Below are positions 27,513 through 36,327 of a DNA stretch of 64,000 nt, piece after piece. Made by a program: the position numbers and the translations under genes. The notes beneath the pieces were generated by a model. The model saw only the letters and a program-made list of their open reading frames with translations, had not been told where the DNA came from and did not search any database. The DNA lies in assembly GCA_019057775.1 (NCBI GenBank), contig JAHLWT010000307.1, positions 1-64,000 on the forward strand, in the 5' to 3' direction. Origin of the DNA: Promethearchaeota archaeon. GTDB taxonomy: Archaea; Asgardarchaeota; Lokiarchaeia; Sigynarchaeales; SOKP01. Each line of letters opens with the position of its first letter. Positions within the stretch are counted from its first letter, which is position 1.

Positions 27513-27531
27513 AAAATATAATAAATTTTTC
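27513..27531 (-). promoter_or_regulatory. Candidate promoter of the Hdr/Flx array
   Basis: On the minus strand GAAAAA (BRE-like) is followed by TTTATTATATTTT (TATA-like), 44-62 bases before the hdrC ATG. The 334-bp intergenic region 27470-27803 also holds an A-run in the hdrC leader and the inverted repeat TTCAG-7-CTGAA at 27601-27617. That repeat could be an operator shared with the divergent Cys-rich gene and its Lrp-type neighbour. No gene is seen in the region. All assignments here are by pattern. Confidence 0.4.
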
Positions 27532-27803
27532 AGAAAATTTCTTAAACCAAAATTAGACAAGTTGTATACCTAGACCTTTTATGTTTAAATTTGATAAATT
27601 TTCAGTAGGTAACTGAATGATTATAGTAATAATATAATAATTTGTTATTCTTTTGTATAGTTTTTCTTTTAAATGATCATAATTAGCATATCCTTTAATG
27701 AAATGTACATTTATATTTTTCAAATACATCATAATTATATTTAAATATCTAAAAATCTATTAGTACAATTGAAAGAATATCGCATTATAAGGATTGAATT
27801 AAT

Positions 27804-28082
27804 TTGTGTAAAGAATGCTCCTGTGATAACTACGAGAAATGCTCGATTGTTGATTTTATGCCAATAGGTTTTTGTTGTGAAAATTGCATTTTATTTAGTA
27901 GTGAGTCTGTATGCGTAAATATTTTTTCTAAAAAAGAGATTACAAAATCAAAGACCTTAGAAGATAAGATAAAATTAATTCATGCTTCAATAGAAGGTGA
28001 AACATTGAAAATAATAATTGAACAGAAAGGAAAGATAATGCCTCTTCATTTTGATCTCAACAAATTTTTAGCTTCTAATTAA
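27804..28082 (+). CDS. Small Cys-rich protein, 92 aa
   Basis: The N-terminal 40 residues hold nine Cys (CKECSCDNYEKC, then CCENC and a later C), enough for a zinc or iron-sulfur site. The C-terminal half is a plain beta-rich domain (KIIIEQKGKIMPLHFDLN). It starts at TTG 27804 after AAGGA. It is divergent from the Hdr/Flx array and 58 bp upstream of an Lrp-type regulator, so it may sense or serve the same redox system. No named family is recognised. Confidence 0.55.
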   Translation: MCKECSCDNYEKCSIVDFMPIGFCCENCILFSSESVCVNIFSKKEITKSKTLEDKIKLIHASIEGETLKIIIEQKGKIMPLHFDLNKFLASN

Positions 28083-28140
28083 TTATCATAAAATTAAATA
28101 TTATTTAAATTAGAGAAACTACATATTACGAGGAATTAGT

Positions 28141-28563
28141 ATGGTGGATATTGTTGACATTAAAATATTAGAACTTTTAAAAGAAAACGGTAGGAAATCA
28201 TTTAATGATATTTCTCTTGAAGTTAAAAAAACTGAAGCGACTGTTCGAAGACGAGTTAAGAAACTTGTTGATGATGGTATAATCAAAAAATTCACAATTG
28301 AATATGATATTGATACTAAACATAAGACACACGCAACTATAAAAATTGAACCTGATTTTAAAGATATAAAACGAATATTAAAAGAATTATTGGGAATTGA
28401 TGAGGTTTCTGATATTTGGCGATTGTCAGGAGATTGCGGTCTGCTTCTAAAAGTGGACATTGATTCAATAGATAAATTTAATCCATTAATAGAAGATAAG
28501 ATCTCTCAAATTGTTGGAATCAAGATAATAGAAACTTGTTTTATAACTGATATTATTAGGTAA
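28141..28563 (+). CDS. Lrp/AsnC-family transcription regulator
   Basis: A 140-aa protein with an N-terminal AsnC-type helix-turn-helix (DIKILELLKENGRKSFNDIS, then TEATVRRRVKKLVDDGIIKK). A C-terminal ligand and oligomerisation domain of the RAM type follows. Its final strands end KIIETCFITDII. The ATG at 28141 follows GAGG at good spacing. These proteins act as octamers and often regulate nearby genes in response to small molecules. The closest targets by position are its own gene, the Cys-rich gene and the divergent Hdr/Flx array. Confidence 0.9.
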   Translation: MVDIVDIKILELLKENGRKSFNDISLEVKKTEATVRRRVKKLVDDGIIKKFTIEYDIDTKHKTHATIKIEPDFKDIKRILKELLGIDEVSDIWRLSGDCGLLLKVDIDSIDKFNPLIEDKISQIVGIKIIETCFITDIIR

Positions 28564-28764
28564 ACTGTTTCTTCTTATAATTTTAAAGAAAACTAGATTT
28601 TAATATGATTTAGATTTTAATATGATTTAGAATAAAAGATATTGAGAAGAAGCAAAATATAATAAAAAGCATTAATAATAAAAGTTTAATTACTTAAATT
28701 TTAAGAAAAATAATTTGTAAGATTAGGAAAATTTACAATAAGCTCAATTTTTGTTGTCAATAAG

Positions 28765-29301
28765 GTGTTAAAAATCGAAAAATTAGCTGTTAAATTGGCC
28801 ATATTCGGATCAGGAGGCGTCGGTAAAACAACATTAATAAGGAGATTTGTAACAAAAATCTTTGAAGAAGATATAAAAATGACGATTGGTGCTGATTTTA
28901 GTGTAAAAAACATAATTCTTGAAAACAATACAATAACACTTCGGATATGGGATTTTGCAGGTGAAGAACGTTTTAGAGTATTATTGCCCGCTTTTGCAAA
29001 AGGAGCACATGGTGGAATCTTTATGTTCGATTTAACAAGGTATTCGAGCATTAAAGAAATTGAAGATTGGTTATCTATTTTTGAATATTTTGTTTCTAAT
29101 AAAACTACTAAAATACCTATTATTATGGTTGGTGGAAAATCTGATTTGGAAGAAAAAAGGTCTGTTAAAGCTGAAGAAGCTTTAGAGTTGTGTAATAAAT
29201 ATGGTTTAAAAGGTTATTTTGAATGTTCTTCCAAGACAGGAGAGAAGATTGAAGAAATTTTTACATTTATAGCTCAAAAAATGATAGAAAACGATAAATA
29301 A
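28765..29301 (+). CDS. Ras/Rab-like small GTPase
   Basis: A 178-aa GTPase of the Asgard expansion. G1 is GSGGVGKTT (residues 15-23), G2 lies in MTIGADF, G3 is WDFAGEERFR with Glu at the Gln61 position, and G5 is CSSKTG. The G4 motif is GGKSDL rather than N/T-K-x-D: the Asn is replaced by Gly while Lys and Asp are kept. There is no C-terminal Cys for prenylation. It starts at GTG 28765 after AAGG. It is a single-gene unit; no regulators or longin/roadblock partners are adjacent. Confidence 0.92.
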   Translation: MLKIEKLAVKLAIFGSGGVGKTTLIRRFVTKIFEEDIKMTIGADFSVKNIILENNTITLRIWDFAGEERFRVLLPAFAKGAHGGIFMFDLTRYSSIKEIEDWLSIFEYFVSNKTTKIPIIMVGGKSDLEEKRSVKAEEALELCNKYGLKGYFECSSKTGEKIEEIFTFIAQKMIENDK

Positions 29302-29356
29302 ACCAGAATTTTTGTTTTTCTAATATCAGATTATGGATTTTTAAACATTCAAATTA

Positions 29357-29887
29357 TTATGCTCTTTTAATCACTTTTACTAATCCTTTATTTCTCAGTT
29401 TTTCCATCATTTTCTCAATCTCTTCTGTACTACATTGAGCTATTGACGCTACTTGTTCAATTGTGTTTTTACCATCACAAATTTTTAGCACTTTGAATTG
29501 TTCTTTATTAAGCATTCCGAGTTGGACCGCCATGGGAGGAATTTCTTTCACAATTATTGGAATTCTCACTTCTCCTCCTTCTTCGACTGTTCCTCCTCCA
29601 ATTTCTTCTGTACTTGGAGATTCACCAAAAAATACTTTTACTCCAGTTATATCATAATTATCATTTATGTAAATATATATGGTATGTTCCTGCCCAGATA
29701 AATCATCAGGATCATCTGCATCAAAAAATTCATTTGAATGTTTATATTCCTTAGTATAAATACCCATCTGAAGACTGCTGATAATTTCTTTTTTATCTAT
29801 ACTCAATGCAATCATATCCTCACAAATCGGACACCACGCCCAGGCTTCAATAAGTCTGAAATACTTTTTCACTTTATTTTCTGGCAT
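29357..29887 (-). CDS. CxxC protein with PqqD/winged-helix-like tail
   Basis: A 176-aa protein. The N-terminus has CPICEDMI (C-x2-C), then a beta-rich region with EHTIYIYINDNYDITGVKVF. A Gly/Glu-rich linker (EEIGGGTVEEGG) and a C-terminal helical domain (CDGKNTIEQVASIAQCSTEE, then LRNKGLVKVIKR) follow. The C-terminal domain looks like a PqqD-like or winged-helix module. No function can be given. It is transcribed toward the second GTPase gene, from which it is separated by 55 bp, and is probably monocistronic. Confidence 0.6.
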   Translation of the reverse strand: MPENKVKKYFRLIEAWAWCPICEDMIALSIDKKEIISSLQMGIYTKEYKHSNEFFDADDPDDLSGQEHTIYIYINDNYDITGVKVFFGESPSTEEIGGGTVEEGGEVRIPIIVKEIPPMAVQLGMLNKEQFKVLKICDGKNTIEQVASIAQCSTEEIEKMMEKLRNKGLVKVIKRA

Positions 29888-30124
29888 TGCAATATTCCTT
29901 ACAGATAAATCTGATTTTAAGATAATTTATATAAGAATTAAGTTGTTTATTAATTTAAATCTTAATTACATTTTCATTTTAAGTCACAAAAGCAATAAAA
30001 GCCATTTTCTTAACTAACGCAATTGTAATCTCTGACCTTTAAAACCAATTTTAAAAACCAAAAACAATTAAAGTTATAATATATTTTTAAATCCAAGTTT
30101 CATATACTAAGATGTTATAAATTC

Positions 30125-30301
30125 ATGAGCTTATACAAGAAAAATATCTGTTTTGGCTGTGGAAGACCCGTAACGCCTTTTGAACATGCAATTTCTTTCC
30201 CTTGTCCAAGCTGCGGAGACGTAACAATATGGAGATGCGAGCGTTGCAGAGAAATGGGAAAAACTTATCGTTGCTTGAAATGCGAATTCGAAGGGCCGTA
30301 A
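30125..30301 (+). CDS. Small zinc-ribbon protein upstream of aEF-1beta
   Basis: A 58-aa protein with three or four zinc knuckles: CFGCGRPV, CPSCGDV, CERCRE and CLKCEFEGP at the C-terminus. This is the archaeal zinc-ribbon family that commonly lies directly before the aEF-1beta gene and is thought to bind RNA or act in translation. It starts at ATG 30125 and ends 24 bp before the elongation-factor start, so the two form an operon. Confidence 0.88.
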   Translation: MSLYKKNICFGCGRPVTPFEHAISFPCPSCGDVTIWRCERCREMGKTYRCLKCEFEGP

Positions 30302-30325
30302 AATCAAAAGAAAAGAGGTTTGATT

Positions 30326-30592
30326 ATGGGAGAGTTTATAGCGCTAATTGATATTATTCCAGAAGATATAGAAACAGATTTTGAAGATTTTGTAGGGAAA
30401 CTACGTAATATTTTACCTGAAACTTGTTATCTTGAACATTATGAAATATTACCAGTTGCGTTTGGGTTGAATAAAGCAAGAGTGAGAGTGCGATACCCAG
30501 ATGAATGGGGAGGTACGGATAAATTGGAAGAAATATTTAGCCAAGTTGAAGGTATTCAAGGAATTGAAGCTATTGCCTTCTCAAAAGCATAA
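30326..30592 (+). CDS. ef1b: Elongation factor 1-beta (aEF-1beta)
   Basis: An 88-aa single-domain guanine nucleotide exchange factor for aEF-1alpha. It has the family pattern of ALIDIIPEDIETDFE at the N-terminus, YEILPVAFGLNKARVRVRYPD in the middle and the C-terminal GIEAIAFSKA. GAGGT lies seven bases before the ATG at 30326; an upstream in-frame TTG at 30320 overlaps that site and is not used. Pairing with the small zinc-ribbon gene is conserved in archaea. Confidence 0.93.
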   Translation: MGEFIALIDIIPEDIETDFEDFVGKLRNILPETCYLEHYEILPVAFGLNKARVRVRYPDEWGGTDKLEEIFSQVEGIQGIEAIAFSKA

Positions 30593-30633
30593 AATGTAAG
30601 TATTTGATATTATAAGTAACTTCTTTTTATTAC

Positions 30634-31200
30634 TTATCTTGTTCTTAAAAATTTCTGAATTTCATCTATAGTTGAATCAAATTCTTCTTCCCTTTCGTCC
30701 TTCTTTATTTTTTCCTCTGTAATTTCTTTTTGAAAAGCGTTAAACCTAATCCATTCTTTATTGTCTTTTGTAATAAGATCTTGAACTATTGGAATTGACT
30801 CAAATTCAGGAAAATCGTGATACTTATTTTTGAAATCGGCTAGAATCTCATGAGCTTTTTCTATTTTATTAGTTTTTGACAATGTTTCATAGATTTGTTG
30901 TATTCCAGTTGCCACATCTTTAATTTCAGATACAAGATACTCTTTTTGAAGTTTATCTGCGATAACATTAATGAATTTTTCTTGATCTTTTACATATGAA
31001 GTTATATTACTTTGAACTGCTAAGTTAATAATTTCTTCGGCATATTTAATTGCTTCATTATAGTTTCTACTTAAATAACTGTTTTGTGCTTGTACTTTTA
31101 AATCGTCAATTTTATCAGCAATCTCAAACCTGTTATCTAATGATGTTTTTTTGCGTTCTTTTAGTTCTGAATCCTTACTTTTCTTATCTTTTTTTTTCAT
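30634..31200 (-). CDS. Lys-rich helical (TPR-like) protein, 188 aa
   Basis: After a basic N-terminal tail of about 20 residues (MKKKDKKSKDSELKERKK) the protein is wholly helical. One helix pair (AQNSYLSRNYNEAIKYAEEI) has TPR-like spacing with A-x7-Y-x2-A. The C-terminus is acidic and Lys/Glu-rich (EEKIKKDEREEEFDSTIDE). It probably acts as a scaffold or binding protein. Its gene lies downstream of mutL in the same direction with a 93-bp gap. No known family is recognised. Confidence 0.6.
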   Translation of the reverse strand: MKKKDKKSKDSELKERKKTSLDNRFEIADKIDDLKVQAQNSYLSRNYNEAIKYAEEIINLAVQSNITSYVKDQEKFINVIADKLQKEYLVSEIKDVATGIQQIYETLSKTNKIEKAHEILADFKNKYHDFPEFESIPIVQDLITKDNKEWIRFNAFQKEITEEKIKKDEREEEFDSTIDEIQKFLRTR

Positions 31201-31293
31201 TGTGTTATAATCAGAATTTTATATTGTAATTTACTATCACAATGCTCTAGTTTTTTTTAAAATATATTAATGATAATATATCTGATAAATTTT

Positions 31294-33159
31294 TTAAACT
31301 ATTCTCTTAAACAGTTTATCTAGTTCTTTAAAAGAAAAAAATCTTAAAGTAGGTCTTCCATGGGCGCAGTGGTACGGGTTTTTACATTTTCCTAAATTTG
31401 TTAATAATTCTTTTATATCTTTCAGAGAGAGCTCATCACCTCCACGAATACTCTTATGACATGCAAGATAGTTAATGATTTCTTCTTTGATATCTGAAAA
31501 ACTTTTATCTTTTCCAATCACTGTTATATCACTGATAATTTCATTGATAATATTAATATTAGGAATTTTCCCCATTATAGTGGGAATATCTCTTAAAATG
31601 AAAGTATTTCCTCCAAAGTGTTCAAAATTAAAACCCAATTTTTCAATCTGGTCCAAATTTTGTTCTAAAAAAAACTTTTCACTCGGAGAAACTTCTATTT
31701 TTAAAGGAGAAATTAAATTCTGTCGAGAAACGTTTGCTGTTTCGTAGGCATTCATTAATTTTTCTTTTGTTATCCTTTCTGATGCTGCATGTTGATCTAA
31801 AATAAAAAAACCTTCTTCGTTATTTTCATTAATCCCCTCCAATACTACATAAGTTTTATTATTTAGCTGACCTGTATAAGAGATTAAGCGTAATTTTGGA
31901 AGATTTTCAGAATCGATATATTTACATCGCAAAATGGTATCAGATAATGACTTTGAATCTAATCCATCTTTTAAAATATTATCATTCAAGTGGAGTTGAA
32001 TAGTTTCTTCTGTTTCTATACGTTCTGTTTCAGAGGTACTTCCTCTTTTTCCTTCATCCTTTTTAATTTTTAGTATTGTTTTTATTGTTTTGCTTTGATT
32101 TTTAACATCTGATGAAGTAAAATCGCCAAACTCAGTTGCTATGTATCTTACCTCTTTTTTTATAAATAAATCTTCTATAAAACTTCGAATAATATTGTAC
32201 ACTCTATTATAAATTAAATCTTCGTTTTCAAATCTAACATGGAGTTTTTTGGGATGAACATTAAAATCAATAATAGAAGGATCAAGGTTAACAAAGATAA
32301 CAAAAAAAGGATATTTACTAATCATTAGTGTTCCTTCATAAGCTTCCTCTATAGCTCTATATAAAACATCACTAATAATATAACGTCGGTTAATGAATAA
32401 ACTTGAATAAGATCGATTTTTTTTCGATATTTGGGGGTGACCTAACAAACCGTATATTTTGAACTTAGTATTTTTCTCAGTGTAATCAACAAACTCCATA
32501 TTACTCGCAATTTTTTTTCCGTAAATATGAAATACAGTAGTTTTTAAATCATCAGTAACTGGACAATTGAGAATATCTAAGTCATTATGTCGATATATAA
32601 AGTGACATTCAGGATAAGCTAATGAGAATCTCTGTATAATATCAGTAATGTGCCCTAATTCCGTAGCATCTTTTTTAAGGAATTTTTGTCGCGCTGGTAA
32701 GTTATAAAATATATTTTTTACCTTGATATTTGTTCCAATAGGACAAGCTATTTCACTTCTACGAGTAATTTTTCCTCCTTCTATAAATAGCTCTATACCT
32801 TTATCATTTAACGCGGTACGTGAAGTTATTTCTAATTTACTTACAGCTGCGATACTTGCTAATGCTTCTCCTCTGAACCCTAAAGTTGACAAGGTTTCCA
32901 AATCAGAAATACTTCTTATTTTACTACTTGTGTGCCTTTTAAAAGCAATAACGATGTCTTCAGGTGGAATTCCGATACCATCATCAATTACTTGGATTAA
33001 AGATTTACCGGCTCTCCTCACTATAACTCTTATTTCTGTTGCTTCCGCATCAATACTATTTTCTATTAGTTCTTTGACAATATTAACGGGTCTATCAACA
33101 ACTTCTCCGGCTGCAATTTTATTGTATTGTAAAATTGGTTTAATTCTTCTATACTTCAA
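31294..33159 (-). CDS. mutL: DNA mismatch repair protein MutL
   Basis: A full-length 621-aa MutL. The N-terminal GHKL ATPase has IAAGEVVDRPVNIVKELIEN, DDGIGI, KRHTSSKI and GFRGEALASIAA. The C-terminal domain has the endonuclease metal motif DQHAASERITKE (DQHA-x2-E-x4-E), ACHKSIRGG and the final CAHGRPT, as in nicking MutL proteins. It acts with MutS in bacterial-type mismatch repair, which is rare in archaea and usually acquired by transfer. A direct repeat and the 582-aa cassette separate it from mutS, and the gene runs in the same direction as mutS. Confidence 0.96.
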   Translation of the reverse strand: MKYRRIKPILQYNKIAAGEVVDRPVNIVKELIENSIDAEATEIRVIVRRAGKSLIQVIDDGIGIPPEDIVIAFKRHTSSKIRSISDLETLSTLGFRGEALASIAAVSKLEITSRTALNDKGIELFIEGGKITRRSEIACPIGTNIKVKNIFYNLPARQKFLKKDATELGHITDIIQRFSLAYPECHFIYRHNDLDILNCPVTDDLKTTVFHIYGKKIASNMEFVDYTEKNTKFKIYGLLGHPQISKKNRSYSSLFINRRYIISDVLYRAIEEAYEGTLMISKYPFFVIFVNLDPSIIDFNVHPKKLHVRFENEDLIYNRVYNIIRSFIEDLFIKKEVRYIATEFGDFTSSDVKNQSKTIKTILKIKKDEGKRGSTSETERIETEETIQLHLNDNILKDGLDSKSLSDTILRCKYIDSENLPKLRLISYTGQLNNKTYVVLEGINENNEEGFFILDQHAASERITKEKLMNAYETANVSRQNLISPLKIEVSPSEKFFLEQNLDQIEKLGFNFEHFGGNTFILRDIPTIMGKIPNINIINEIISDITVIGKDKSFSDIKEEIINYLACHKSIRGGDELSLKDIKELLTNLGKCKNPYHCAHGRPTLRFFSFKELDKLFKRIV

Positions 33160-33232
33160 TAAAAATCCTATCCTATTTTCTTAATTTTTCAATATTCAAT
33201 AATTTATAGCAGTTTAATAATCCAAATTACCA

Positions 33233-33269
33233 TCAAATTTAAAATAGTACTCTATTAAAGATTAAATAA
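33233..33269. repeat. Imperfect 37-bp direct repeat, left copy
   Basis: The sequence TCAAATTTAAAATAGTACTC continues with TATTAAAGATTAAATAA. It recurs in the same orientation at 35243-35279 with two mismatches (35 of 37). The repeats flank the 582-aa gene at a 2010-bp distance. This suggests a duplicated target or an att-like site bounding an inserted cassette. Confidence 0.75.
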
Positions 33270-33300
33270 ATTTTAAAATATTAACAAACCTTAAGAAAAT

Positions 33301-33365
33301 AAAAAGAATAAAGCAAAAATAATAAGAAATATTATTAAGGAAATTCTTGCGCTTTAACAAGAATT
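33301..33365 (-). terminator. Hairpin plus U-tract after the 582-aa gene
   Basis: AATTCTTG (33342-33349) pairs with CAAGAATT (33358-33365) around an 8-base loop, and in the minus-strand transcript is followed by T-rich sequence. It lies 21 bp after the stop of the 582-aa gene and inside the direct-repeat boundaries, so the cassette seems to carry its own terminator. Confidence 0.5.
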
Positions 33366-33385
33366 CTTTTTCAATATTTTTGAAC

Positions 33386-35134
33386 TTAGGATAGTTTTCC
33401 TGTTAAACTTAATTGTTTAAATTCTTCAAATTCCATTCTAAAAACCCTCCTAAAATATTCAGGCCCGTTACGTGCTATTGTAGTGATTGAATACTCTTTT
33501 ATTATTCCAGAATTAATTAGATCTGTTAAAATTTTTGATGCTCCGTATCGGTGAGTATCTTTATTTTGAATTATCAAATTCTTGCCTGCAGCAAAAATAT
33601 GATTCATTATGTATTGTCTATTACCTCCTATTAATCTATTATAACCTCCCATATTGGTCCTTATAAAAAGTGCTATTGATCCAGTTGGATTAACCCTGTA
33701 AGAAGGAGTATCTTTCTTAAAACCTGGAAGAACTACTAATAATGATGCAAGTGTATAGTAACCTTCTCTTACTTTTTGAGTAATAATTTCTTTCATAATA
33801 ATATCCCTTATTTCATTTATACGTAAAGTGTCTATATTAGGAATTTCATCCTTATATATTCTTTTAATCATATTGGTTAAAGGAGCAACTAATCTTGTCG
33901 CCTTACTAAAATCAAGAGGTAAAATATCTCTAATCTGCGTGAGAGAGAAACCTAGCTCAAACAAATACTTAACTTCTTCCGAAACTCTATCCTGCAAGAT
34001 ATCCATAACTGAAGTAGTTCCATAATGCCATTTTAAATTAGGTTCTAGTGTCGCTCGATCTGTACCAAGAATCTCTAAAAGTTTTACTCTTGGTCCCTGA
34101 TTTCCGTAAAACATCCCATATTTATATATCAATCCATCGAAAGCATCCTCAAGTTTATGAAGAGGGATTAAATCTCTTGGTTTAATATAATCGGAACCTC
34201 CTTCTTGTATGTTTAATACAACTCCAGTTCTTTCAACACCACTTATAGTAATTAACTCGGAACTGAAAAATTGAGATTTATGCCAAGCAATCCAAAATTT
34301 CTCAGCTGAGTCTACTCTTTTAGACATTGATGCTTCATTTCCATCATAACGTATAATTTGTAAAATTTCATAATCAAAAGAACTCCAAAACTCATCAAAA
34401 GTCTTAAAATCAAATTTATCAAGGTATTCTCCAAGCCTTCCATGCCAACCCCAATATTTTTTTTTAATTTCTGCTTTAACCTGTTGTATTGATTTACCCA
34501 AATAAACAAATCCTGGGAAGTCCAAATAATTACCTTTCTCATCCTTTTTAAATCGAATTCTATATATTGCTTGATCGTTAGGTCCCTTCTTCTGCTCCAA
34601 TAATTTTAATTTTACTATATTGAAATCTTTATTAAAGATATTCTCTGTTGCTTGAAGGTTAGAAAGTCTGATACTTTCGCCGCATTGTTCGCATTTTAGC
34701 TCTTTATAGCTAAGATAATTTGAAATAATAGAATAAATATGTCGATTATATTTCTGACCTTTATATTCAAAATAACAACCTCGGTCTTCTTTTAATTTTA
34801 CCATTCCATAAGTACTAAAACCAACTAATGGAGCGATTAATGCGCCTAAACAGTTAGCTAATGTATTAAAAATTGTACCAACAATAGCTGTAGCTCCTAC
34901 ACTAATTAATTCAGGTTTATGTTCTCTGATCCAGTTCCACGCTCTTTTTAATAGATTTTCTTTTATGTCCGGTTTATTATTTTCTGAAAGTGAACTAACT
35001 TTCCCTTCTCTGGTTAATCTTTCCATATTTTCCTGAAATATAGTGTGTGCGATAACTTGTGATTCATGTGCGTCAATAGATGCCTTTATATCGGATTCAA
35101 CATATTCTGGGTGCGGATGTACTTGTCTGAGCAT
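33386..35134 (-). CDS. Putative GIY-YIG-like protein in a repeat-flanked cassette
   Basis: A 582-aa protein of unknown family. Its start, MLRQVHPHPEYVESDIKA, resembles the L-K-Q-V-H-P segment of histone H2B. A Gly/Ala-rich hydrophobic stretch (residues about 77-105) could be a membrane helix or buried core. A C-x2-C pair (KCEQCGES) follows near residue 150. Residues 186-260 look like a degenerate GIY-YIG nuclease: AIYRIRF, then GFVYLGKS and conserved Tyr, Phe and Trp spacing. The C-terminal 150 residues are helical and basic. Direct repeats bound the gene, which interrupts the mutL-mutS neighbourhood. An inserted homing-type endonuclease is a reasonable guess, not shown. Confidence 0.6.
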   Translation of the reverse strand: MLRQVHPHPEYVESDIKASIDAHESQVIAHTIFQENMERLTREGKVSSLSENNKPDIKENLLKRAWNWIREHKPELISVGATAIVGTIFNTLANCLGALIAPLVGFSTYGMVKLKEDRGCYFEYKGQKYNRHIYSIISNYLSYKELKCEQCGESIRLSNLQATENIFNKDFNIVKLKLLEQKKGPNDQAIYRIRFKKDEKGNYLDFPGFVYLGKSIQQVKAEIKKKYWGWHGRLGEYLDKFDFKTFDEFWSSFDYEILQIIRYDGNEASMSKRVDSAEKFWIAWHKSQFFSSELITISGVERTGVVLNIQEGGSDYIKPRDLIPLHKLEDAFDGLIYKYGMFYGNQGPRVKLLEILGTDRATLEPNLKWHYGTTSVMDILQDRVSEEVKYLFELGFSLTQIRDILPLDFSKATRLVAPLTNMIKRIYKDEIPNIDTLRINEIRDIIMKEIITQKVREGYYTLASLLVVLPGFKKDTPSYRVNPTGSIALFIRTNMGGYNRLIGGNRQYIMNHIFAAGKNLIIQNKDTHRYGASKILTDLINSGIIKEYSITTIARNGPEYFRRVFRMEFEEFKQLSLTGKLS

Positions 35135-35242
35135 GGATTTGAGAACTCTTGCGTCCTTGATGCCCTGAAAATTTTTCTAAGTTTCAAATTTCTCGATTTT
35201 TATTTCTCATGTTTTCTTGGGTTATAATAAACGTTAATGTCT

Positions 35243-35279
35243 TCAAATTTAAAATACTACTCTATTAAAGTTTAAATAA
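35243..35279. repeat. Imperfect 37-bp direct repeat, right copy
   Basis: This is the partner of 33233-33269 in the same orientation, with G/C and A/T differences at two positions. It lies 109 bp upstream of the 582-aa gene start, so it may also carry that gene's promoter. Flanking sequence outside the repeat is not similar between the copies. Confidence 0.75.
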
Positions 35280-35415
35280 TCTCATAAAAAATTCAAATTT
35301 CTCACTTAAAGAATAACTGAAAGAGAAACTATTGTTTTAAGTAAGCCTTTTAAAGTTCTTAAAATAAAATATAATAAAATGTGTAGAAAAATAAACTATA
35401 ATCAGACCAGCAACT

Positions 35416-36327
35416 ATGAGTGAAGAAGAAAATCATTCGATTCAATTGTTTTTCATGTACATTTTTTCGATTATCACAGGTTCGCTAATAATAATTAGAA
35501 TAATCTCATATTTTTTTGAAATCTCTCCTTGGGTTGAAGCTACAAAAGATATAGATTTCAAAATACTAATAGAAGGTATGGAGAATGGATTAATAGATTT
35601 CTATGATCCAATATTAATCTCAGATTGGCCTCCTTATTACTTATATTTCTGGTATTTTCTGTTTTTTCCTATTTACATTATGCCATTTAACGTTTCCATT
35701 GGGGTTTATATATGGGATGCATTACGGTTGATATTAACAATTATGGTTGTTAGAAAAGCACCTACGATTTTTAAGAATAAGAAAGATCTACTTATTTTTT
35801 ACATATTTGGTAGTATTGGCTACACAATAGATGCGTATTATAATAATGTTAATTTCATCATTGTATTTTTATTATTTTTTTCGTTCTATTTCTTGGAACG
35901 TGATAACTATTGGAAAGCTGGATTTCTCTTTACTCTTGCCACATTTAAAATTACAGCTATTGTTTTTCTACCAGTCTTATTAATAATAAAAAAATTAAAA
36001 TGGAAAGATCTTAAATATTTTCTAATCCCATTTTTACTAATTTGTATTCCCTATATTATTTTTCCAGAATACCTCTTTCAAATGGTTGGAAATTGGGGAA
36101 ACAGTGATGCTGAAATAAAAGGAATTTTCTTTTTTGATTCAGTACTTTGGAAAGCTTTGCAACCCTCACATTTAATGTTCATCGGGTTGTTACTAATAAT
36201 ATTTATAGAAAACATAAAAGATGACAAAAGAAAGAAACTTTTGAGGATTATCTTAGTTTCAATAATCAGTTTATATTATGTATACTTAACTACAATCGTT
36301 TTTATAATTCCTGTTATTATGGCTTAG
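35416..36327 (+). CDS. GT87-like polytopic membrane protein
   Basis: A 303-aa protein with about eight membrane helices. The first periplasmic-type loop has DPILISDWPPYYLYFWYFLF, where W/Y-P-P-x-x resembles the conserved loop of GT-C glycosyltransferases of family GT87. Between helices is ATFKITAIVFLPVLLIIKKL, like the K-P-x motif region of the same family. Such enzymes add mannose-type sugars from polyprenyl donors on the outer membrane face. The protein is shorter than typical GT87 (about 400 aa). Its stop overlaps the convergent mutS stop by 4 bp. Confidence 0.65.
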   Translation: MSEEENHSIQLFFMYIFSIITGSLIIIRIISYFFEISPWVEATKDIDFKILIEGMENGLIDFYDPILISDWPPYYLYFWYFLFFPIYIMPFNVSIGVYIWDALRLILTIMVVRKAPTIFKNKKDLLIFYIFGSIGYTIDAYYNNVNFIIVFLLFFSFYFLERDNYWKAGFLFTLATFKITAIVFLPVLLIIKKLKWKDLKYFLIPFLLICIPYIIFPEYLFQMVGNWGNSDAEIKGIFFFDSVLWKALQPSHLMFIGLLLIIFIENIKDDKRKKLLRIILVSIISLYYVYLTTIVFIIPVIMA

